Origin: Flavobacterium tyrosinilyticum
Lineage (GTDB): Bacteria; Bacteroidota; Bacteroidia; Flavobacteriales; Flavobacteriaceae
DNA length: 51,555 nucleotides
Direction of reading: 5' to 3'
Assembly (NCBI RefSeq): GCF_023656565.1
Contig: NZ_JAMOKG010000002.1
Location: forward strand, 1 to 51,555
Shown one piece after another: positions 45,901-51,555 of the stretch; position 1 is the first letter of the stretch; the number at the start of each line of letters is the position of its first letter. Under the pieces are notes generated by a model. The model did no database searches. It saw only the letters and a program-made list of their open reading frames with translations, and was not told the DNA's origin. The translations under genes and the position numbers were made by a program.

Positions 45901-48690
45901 ATGAAAAAATACATCTTTCTGGGCTATTGCTCATTAGCTTTCTGCGCCCTAATTTCAGCGCAGAACAAATCGGTTAACTTCAAGAAAATAAAAGAATTAG
46001 GCGGAATCGAAGAATATTTATACCAGCCAAACGGAATGAATGTTTTGCTTTTGCAGGACAATGCTTCTCCAGTTGCAACTGTACAAATTGTATATCGCGT
46101 AGGTTCTAAACATGAAGTTTTAGGAAATACAGGATCGACTCACCTTTTAGAACATTTAATGTTTAAAGGAACTCCAACTTTCAATAAGAAAAACGGAAAC
46201 ACAATTACTGATGTTCTTCAAAATACAGGAGCACAGTTAAATGCTACAACTTGGTACGATCGTACGAATTATTTTGAAACGCTGCCAAGTGATAAAATTG
46301 AATTGGCACTTCAAATCGAAGCCGACAGAATGCGTAATTCTTTATTATTGAAAGAAGATAAAGAAGCAGAAATGACGGTTGTGCGCAACGAATTTGAGCG
46401 CGGAGAAAACAATCCGAATAGTTTATTAGATAAAGAAATCTGGGCAGCGGCTTATATTGCACATCCGTATCATCATTCGACAATTGGATGGAAATCGGAT
46501 ATTGAAAACGCTCCAATTGAGGTATTGAAAAATTTCTATAATACGTATTATTGGCCAGATAATGCAACTTTAACCATTATAGGAGATTTCAAAAAAGAGA
46601 ATGTTTTTGAATTGATCGAAAAGTATTTCGGCAAAATTACAAAAGCACCAAATGTAATGCCACAGCCTTACACACAAGAACCTCAACAATATGGCGCACG
46701 CAAAATTACAGTTAAAAAACCTGGAGAATTAGGCGTTGTAAACAAAGCGTATAAAATTCCGGGAGCTTTACACGAAGATCTTCCAGCCCTGAATATTTTG
46801 GCTCAGATTATTGGTGTTGGGCCGTCAGCGATTTTAAACAAAACATTTGTTGATACCCGTTTAGGAATTTATTCTTACGCAAGTGCAACAAACTTTAAAG
46901 AAGTCGGACTATTTACAATTGGGGTGGGTTTTCCAACGACTTCAAAACATGAAGATATTGATGCAAAAATCAGTGAAGTTGTAGCTAAAATTCAGAAGGA
47001 AGGTGTGACTCAGGATGAAGTAAATAGAGTTGTAGCAAAAATTAGTGCACAAACTATTTTAGCTCGTGATGGTTCTGGAGTTATTGCATCAGCATTAAAC
47101 GAAGCAATTGCTTCTGGCGACTGGACAGATTATATTACAGGTGTTGATAGATTGAAAAAAGTAACTCCAGCAGATGTTTTGCGTGTGGCTCAAAAATATC
47201 TAGTTGATGACCAAAGTACAACAGGATATTTTATTCCGAAACAAGCTGGTGCTCAAAATAATGATACTGCAAAAGCTAGCAATTATATGCCAGAAAATGG
47301 TCCGTTTTATTACAGACATTCAGAAGAAGGACATAGTCACGAAGAAGCTTCATCTGTTCCAACTTCAATAAAAAACACAACAGAAGAATTAATTTCTGCA
47401 GAAACTTTAATCGAAAAATCTGCTTCAGCTTTTAAAAGAGAAAAAGTATCTGGAATTGATGTGGTTTCGGTAAAAACATCAGCAAAAGATTTTGTTACGG
47501 TTGCTGCAAGTATTTCGTTAGGAAATTATGCCAGTGAAACTAAAAATGATGTAATTCCAGCCTTAACAGCTTCAATGTTATCAAAAGGAACAACTTTGAA
47601 TGACAAGTTTAAATTTTCTGAAAAACTTCAAAAATTAGGAGTTTCATTAAATGTAAATGCTTCCACTTTCAAAATTAATATCGGATTTAAATGTTTGAAA
47701 AAAGACTTAGATCAGGTAATTGCTTTATTGGCAGAAGAATTAAGAAATCCGTTGTTTGATGCTAAAGAATTCGAAAATTTAAAACAGCAATTTATTGGAA
47801 ATACACAACAGGATTTGAATGATCCAGGCGAAAGAGGAAGCATTGCTTTATCTCAGGCGATTTATCCAAAAGGAAATCCAAATTACAGTTTGACCGTAGA
47901 AGACAATATTGCGAATATCAAAAATGCAACTTTGGATGAAGTGAAAGCTTTCCACAAAAAATATTTCGGAACGGCATCTATGCGTTTGGTAATTGTGGGA
48001 GATACCGATGGAGCAAACTTAAATGCATCATTAAAAAAATCATTCAAAAATTGGAATGGGGGAGTTACTGAAAAATTAAAATTTGAAGAAGCTGCAAAAT
48101 CTCCATCAAAAACAGAAGTGGTTACAATTCCTGAAAAGCCAAGTGCAGAATTATTCATCGGGCAGTTTACAGGTTTAAAAAGAGCCGATGCCGATTATAT
48201 TCCGTTTTTTATTGGAAACTATACTTTAGGGGCTGGTTTTGCTGGACGTTTAATGCAGACTGTTCGTGATAATGACGGTTTAACCTATAATATTTCTTCT
48301 GGTTTAGGCGGAAATATCGAAACAGGAGGTTACTGGTTTGTAAACGCTTCGTTCAACCCAAATTTATTTCAAAAAGGTTTGGATGCGACAATGGTTCAGG
48401 TTGATAAATGGGTAAAAAACGGAATCACGACCGAAGAATTGGAAAACAAGAAAACCAACTTAATCGGAAGTTTTAAAGTAGGAATGTCAACCACAAGCGG
48501 AATGGCGAGAACAATTTTAAGTTTTATCGAAAGAGGTTTAGAGCCAAACTACATCGATCAGTATCCAAAAGATATTGATAAAGCAACTTTACAACAAGTA
48601 AACGATGCGATTAAAAAATATATTCAGTTGGATAAAATGATTATCATTAAATCGGGTTCTCTTGATAAAGACGGGAATCCATTGAAGTAG
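45901..48690 (+). CDS. M16-family zinc metalloprotease (insulinase-like, two-domain)
   Basis: The 929-residue secreted protein (signal peptide residues 1-20, ALISAQ) has two M16 halves. The N-terminal half carries the inverted zinc motif HxxEH as H81-L-L-E84-H85 in THLLEHLMFKGT and the third ligand E164 in VRNEFERGEN. The C-terminal half (about 500-925) lacks the motif but has the substrate-binding R and Y pair in QTVRDNDGLTYNISSG. Such enzymes cut peptides inside a closed chamber and so act on short or unfolded substrates. Encoded after a RagAB-like importer and two thiol oxidoreductases, it would degrade imported, reduced peptides in the periplasm. That role is inference. Confidence 0.95.
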   Translation: MKKYIFLGYCSLAFCALISAQNKSVNFKKIKELGGIEEYLYQPNGMNVLLLQDNASPVATVQIVYRVGSKHEVLGNTGSTHLLEHLMFKGTPTFNKKNGNTITDVLQNTGAQLNATTWYDRTNYFETLPSDKIELALQIEADRMRNSLLLKEDKEAEMTVVRNEFERGENNPNSLLDKEIWAAAYIAHPYHHSTIGWKSDIENAPIEVLKNFYNTYYWPDNATLTIIGDFKKENVFELIEKYFGKITKAPNVMPQPYTQEPQQYGARKITVKKPGELGVVNKAYKIPGALHEDLPALNILAQIIGVGPSAILNKTFVDTRLGIYSYASATNFKEVGLFTIGVGFPTTSKHEDIDAKISEVVAKIQKEGVTQDEVNRVVAKISAQTILARDGSGVIASALNEAIASGDWTDYITGVDRLKKVTPADVLRVAQKYLVDDQSTTGYFIPKQAGAQNNDTAKASNYMPENGPFYYRHSEEGHSHEEASSVPTSIKNTTEELISAETLIEKSASAFKREKVSGIDVVSVKTSAKDFVTVAASISLGNYASETKNDVIPALTASMLSKGTTLNDKFKFSEKLQKLGVSLNVNASTFKINIGFKCLKKDLDQVIALLAEELRNPLFDAKEFENLKQQFIGNTQQDLNDPGERGSIALSQAIYPKGNPNYSLTVEDNIANIKNATLDEVKAFHKKYFGTASMRLVIVGDTDGANLNASLKKSFKNWNGGVTEKLKFEEAAKSPSKTEVVTIPEKPSAELFIGQFTGLKRADADYIPFFIGNYTLGAGFAGRLMQTVRDNDGLTYNISSGLGGNIETGGYWFVNASFNPNLFQKGLDATMVQVDKWVKNGITTEELENKKTNLIGSFKVGMSTTSGMARTILSFIERGLEPNYIDQYPKDIDKATLQQVNDAIKKYIQLDKMIIIKSGSLDKDGNPLK

Positions 48691-48929
48691 TTTTTTTTAG
48701 TGTTCAGTTTCAGTTTACGGTGTAGATAGTTCAACTTTGTCAAAGTTTAAAACTTTGACAAAGTTATACTACGACAAAATCTAAAATCTAAAATCTGCAA
48801 TCTAAAATTTTAATAGTTCGTCTTTCATTATTTCATTTTAGAATCTGAATTAGTAAGCCATTTTCTGTGAAAGACCAAAAGAGCTGTTTGCCAACAGCTC
48901 TTTTTTTTCCAAAATCTAATCAAAAAACC
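48691..48929. repeat. Gap with several repeats before dsbD
   Basis: TTCAGTTTCAGTTTACGGTGT (48703-48723) is a worn copy of the CAGT family seen after both TlpA genes. A near-perfect palindrome follows: AACTTTGTCAAAGTTT (48733-48748) and its exact reverse complement (48750-48765), one base apart. Next comes AAATCTAAAATCTAAAATC (48777-48795), repeated from 38136. Confidence 0.7.
48879..48910 (+). terminator. Strong terminator between the M16 gene and dsbD
   Basis: AAGAGCTGTT (48879-48888) pairs perfectly with AACAGCTCTT (48893-48902) over a TGCC loop and is followed by eight T. It ends the SusC-to-M16 unit, lies upstream of the dsbD start at 48930, and makes the longer upstream start at 48867 unlikely. 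Confidence 0.88.
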
Positions 48930-50936
48930 ATGAGAAATACCATAATTACATTCCTGTTATTGCTCTCAGTTTCCATGTTCGGACAAATGTACAATCCGGT
49001 AAAATGGACGACAACTGTAGAAAAAATTTCAGATAAAGAATTCCTTTTAAAAGCACAGGCGAAAATACAATCAGGCTGGCATTTATACGGACAATATATT
49101 GAAGAAGGTGGACCTTCGCCAACGGCTTTTACCTTTAAAAATCAGCCGAAGAAATTCGAATTAATCGGAAAAACAACTGAGGATAAAGGACATGAAACAG
49201 TCGATAAGATTTTCGATATGAAAATTAAATATTTTGAAGATAAAGCGCTTTTCACTCAAAAAATTAAATTCATTTCAGACGATATTTCGAATATTGCTGC
49301 CGAAGTCGATTTTATGGTTTGCGACGACAGTAACTGTTTGCCGCCGTCTACAGAAGAATTAACTTTTAAAATTCCGAGTGAAAAGAAATTGGCTTCTGCC
49401 GAAGAAACTTCAATCGTAAAAAAAGATTCTGTAATTGAAGAAGAAAAAACGGTTTCTCAGACTGAAGAAAAAAAATCAAAACAAGAAATTACCAGTTCAC
49501 CAAAGAAAACGGAATCGAGAGGATTGCTGACTATTTTTATTTTAGCTTTTTTATCGGGATTTGCAGCCTTATTGACGCCTTGCGTTTTCCCAATGATTCC
49601 GATGACGGTGAGTTATTTTACGAAACAAAGTAAAACTAAAGCAGCGGGAATCAGAAATGCGATGATTTACGGAATGTCAATCGTAATTATTTATGTTTTG
49701 TTGGGATCAATTGTAACGGGAGTTTTTGGTGCCGATTCGCTAAATGCACTTTCGACAAACGTTTGGTTTAATTTGATATTTTTTATTTTATTGGTGGTTT
49801 TTGCCTGTTCATTTTTGGGTGCTTTCGAAATTGTATTGCCAAGCTCATTAGCCAACAAAGTAGATTCGCAAGCCGATAGAGAAGGATTGATTGGGATTTT
49901 CTTTATGGCTTTGGCTTTGGCCATTGTTTCATTTTCTTGCACAGGTCCAATCGTAGGAACTTTATTGGTCGAAGCAGCTTCAAAAGGCGGCATCGCTCCA
50001 ATTGTTGGAATGTTAGGATTTTCGATTGCAATCGCATTACCGTTTTCATTATTTGCAGCTTTTCCAGGCTGGTTAAATGCATTGCCAAAATCGGGTGGCT
50101 GGCTGAATACGGTAAAAGTAGTTTTAGGATTTCTGGAACTGGCTTTGGCTTTTAAATTTTTATCAAATGCCGATTTGGTTCTGCAATTGCATTGGCTGGA
50201 AAGAGAAGTTTTCTTAGCGATTTGGATTGCCGTTTTTGGGATGCTGGCTTTTTATTTGTTTGGAAAAATTACGCTTCCGCATGATTCTCCTTTAAACCAT
50301 ATTTCTGTTGGACGATTAGGTTTCGGATTAATCGTTTTAAGTTTCACTATTTATCTCATTCCTGGACTTTGGGGAGCGCCCTTGAAATTAATTAGCGGAT
50401 TCCCGCCTCCAATGCAATACAGCGAATCTCCAAACGGATTGGGAGTTTCGGGCAATTCCGAGTTAAAAATAACAGGTTCGTTGCCAGAAGGAGCAGAGCA
50501 TGGTCCGCAAAATATCATCACTTTCCATGATTATGATAAAGGAATGGAATATGCTAAAAAAGTCGGAAAACCGGTTTTGTTAGACTTTACAGGGTATGCC
50601 TGCGTAAACTGCCGAAAAATGGAAGAACTGGTTTGGTCAGATCCTAAAGTTCTTGGAGTTCTGAACAATGATGTGGTTTTGATTTCACTTTATGTAGACG
50701 ATAAAAAAGAACTTCCAGAAAACGAACAATATGTTTCTGAAACAACAGGAAAAAAGATTAAAACCATCGGCAACAAATGGAGCGATTTACAGATTAAAAC
50801 TTACAAAGCAAACGCACAGCCATTTTATGTCATTGTAGATCATAGCAACACGAATTTGACTGAGCCGTCTGCATATAATCCGAATATTGAGGAGTACTTT
50901 AATTGGCTACAAAGCGGGATTAAGAACTTTAAATAG
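48930..50936 (+). CDS. dsbD: Thiol:disulfide interchange protein DsbD
   Basis: The 668-residue membrane protein carries electrons from cytosolic thioredoxin to periplasmic thiol proteins. A signal peptide (1-18, SMFGQ) precedes the alpha domain (about 20-150) with its cysteine pair C131/C136 (CDDSNC). A Lys/Glu-rich linker leads to the membrane domain (about 200-490) with C218 in LLTPCVFPMIP and C337 in FSCTGPIVGT. The C-terminal gamma thioredoxin domain has C558/C561 (CVNC). All six redox cysteines are present. The frame opens at 48867, but that extension crosses a terminator and hides the signal peptide. Its place beside two TlpA-like proteins fits a shared reducing chain; DsbD is also a general housekeeping protein. 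Confidence 0.95.
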   Translation: MRNTIITFLLLLSVSMFGQMYNPVKWTTTVEKISDKEFLLKAQAKIQSGWHLYGQYIEEGGPSPTAFTFKNQPKKFELIGKTTEDKGHETVDKIFDMKIKYFEDKALFTQKIKFISDDISNIAAEVDFMVCDDSNCLPPSTEELTFKIPSEKKLASAEETSIVKKDSVIEEEKTVSQTEEKKSKQEITSSPKKTESRGLLTIFILAFLSGFAALLTPCVFPMIPMTVSYFTKQSKTKAAGIRNAMIYGMSIVIIYVLLGSIVTGVFGADSLNALSTNVWFNLIFFILLVVFACSFLGAFEIVLPSSLANKVDSQADREGLIGIFFMALALAIVSFSCTGPIVGTLLVEAASKGGIAPIVGMLGFSIAIALPFSLFAAFPGWLNALPKSGGWLNTVKVVLGFLELALAFKFLSNADLVLQLHWLEREVFLAIWIAVFGMLAFYLFGKITLPHDSPLNHISVGRLGFGLIVLSFTIYLIPGLWGAPLKLISGFPPPMQYSESPNGLGVSGNSELKITGSLPEGAEHGPQNIITFHDYDKGMEYAKKVGKPVLLDFTGYACVNCRKMEELVWSDPKVLGVLNNDVVLISLYVDDKKELPENEQYVSETTGKKIKTIGNKWSDLQIKTYKANAQPFYVIVDHSNTNLTEPSAYNPNIEEYFNWLQSGIKNFK

Positions 50937-50944
50937 TAAATAAT

Positions 50945-50981
50945 AAACCCTCCAAATTCAAATTGAATTTGGAGGGTTTTG
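50945..50981. terminator. Bidirectional terminator after dsbD
   Basis: AAACCCTCCAAATTCAA (50945-50961) is the reverse complement of the TTGAATTTGGAGGGTTT that follows (50963-50979), with flanking T and A runs. It can end dsbD on the plus strand and the leucine-rich-repeat gene on the minus strand. Confidence 0.85.
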
Positions 50982-51170
50982 TTTTTTAAGCGAGTTTCAA
51001 ATCGTATTGTTCTTCATAAAATGTTTTTCCTATTTTTGAACTTCAGATTGTGTAAGTTCAAACCCATCATTTTATACATTTGAAAAATATTTTTGATTTT
51101 TTGTCTTTACAGAAATTAGAATAACAATCTAAATTAGATTTATTCTTCATCAAATTAGAATAGTCTGTTT

Positions 51171-51555
51171 TTATGTGTAATTTATAATTGCATTTCTAGA
51201 ATTTTGAGCATAAACCAAATCACCATCTGGTGCTCCTGCGTTTGCAGTTTGTAAAGAGACAGGTACAATGATATTACAACCTAATTTGATTCCCCAAAAT
51301 ACATTGTTGCTTGCTGTAGTATCGCCACATATAGTTAAAGCTCTAAGATTTATGTTGTTGATACTGGTGCAATTATAAAAAGAATTTGCTCCGATTGATA
51401 TTACATCATTAAGGATTAACGAAGTCAAAGAAGAACAGCCTGAAAAACAGCTGACACCTATGCTTGCAATCGGACCGACTGTAAATTCATTTAATGCCGT
51501 GCATCCTTTAAAGCTTTCTCCAGCAATGCTTCCTGCTAAATTTGGCGCATAGAAG
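51171..51555 (-). CDS. BspA-type leucine-rich-repeat protein, C-terminal part (cut by the window edge)
   Basis: The minus-strand frame stays open from the window edge to a TAA at 51171-51173, giving 127 visible residues without a start. It shows LRR_5/BspA repeats of about 23 residues: SIAGESFKGCTALNEFTVGP, then ASIGVSCFSGCSSLTSLILN, then VISIGANSFYNCTSINNINL, with the family pattern I-G-x-x-x-F-x-x-C-x-x-L. These repeats occur in surface or secreted proteins that bind host or matrix partners. The end (NSRNAIINYT) shows no recognised type IX sorting domain in this stretch. The size and N-terminus are outside the window. Confidence 0.85.
   Translation of the reverse strand, partial: FYAPNLAGSIAGESFKGCTALNEFTVGPIASIGVSCFSGCSSLTSLILNDVISIGANSFYNCTSINNINLRALTICGDTTASNNVFWGIKLGCNIIVPVSLQTANAGAPDGDLVYAQNSRNAIINYT

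Noticed and set aside
48867..48929. Longer N-terminus for DsbD
   Set aside because: The extension is the translation of a terminator hairpin and hides a good signal peptide.
1..51555. CRISPR arrays, insertion sequences, integrases, toxin-antitoxin or phage genes
   Set aside because: No regularly spaced repeats and no transposase-, integrase- or Cas-like protein were seen; the repeats found are short non-coding palindromes.

Overview
The window is AT-rich, has A-rich sequence rather than Shine-Dalgarno motifs before its starts, and carries SusC/SusD pairs, FecI/FecR regulation and Bacteroidota-type promoters (TTTG, about 19 nt, TAnnTTTG). With the many stem-loop repeats between genes, this points to a Flavobacteriaceae chromosome, most likely Flavobacterium. 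The genus is an inference from gene content; no marker gene was compared.

Layout. (1) 1-260: the end of an rRNA operon (5S rRNA, terminator, and what may be a worn second 5S 3' end). (2) 740-4018: a PepSY-like secreted protein, a LacI-family and an AraC-family regulator, and a secreted PEBP-family protein. (3) 4188-33612: a glucuronoxylan utilisation island of about 29 kb. It holds GH67, a fructuronate-reductase-like SDR, mannonate dehydratase, GH115 and GH10; then a GPH-type symporter and a cytoplasmic GH43; then a GntR-type XylR, xylulokinase, xylose isomerase and transaldolase; then SusC, SusD, a surface glycan-binding protein, a GH10 split by carbohydrate-binding modules, a GH35-like enzyme and a CE20-like acetylesterase. 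(4) 33847-35992: a LysR regulator divergent from a metallo-beta-lactamase-fold hydrolase, and a small GGCT-fold protein. (5) 36002-50936: an ECF sigma factor divergent from a FecR anti-sigma factor, an STN-bearing SusC/RagA, SusD/RagB, two DUF4369-TlpA thioredoxin-like proteins, an M16 metalloprotease and DsbD. (6) 51171-51555: the C-terminal part of a BspA-type leucine-rich-repeat protein on the minus strand, cut by the window edge.

How it works together (inference from families). The surface lipoproteins (split GH10, SGBP, SusD) bind and cut xylan and SusC imports the oligomers. Periplasmic GH115, GH67, GH10, GH35 and the esterase remove side groups and shorten the chains. The GPH symporter takes products into the cytosol, where GH43 releases xylose for XylA, XylB and transaldolase. 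Glucuronate would go through fructuronate and mannonate to 2-keto-3-deoxygluconate; the first enzyme (UxaC) and the last ones are not in this window.

The main unlabelled signal is a 12-bp near-palindrome, RCAAYCGRTTGY, with a central CpG. I found it six times, always between genes and always at the head of one of four xylan transcription units. It looks like the operator of a LacI-family regulator; the LacI gene at 1461 is the obvious candidate. The second system of interest is region 5, which combines signal-transducing RagAB-like import with thiol-disulfide reduction and an M16 protease and may handle disulfide-containing peptides. Several families of perfect or near-perfect inverted repeats fill the longer intergenic gaps.
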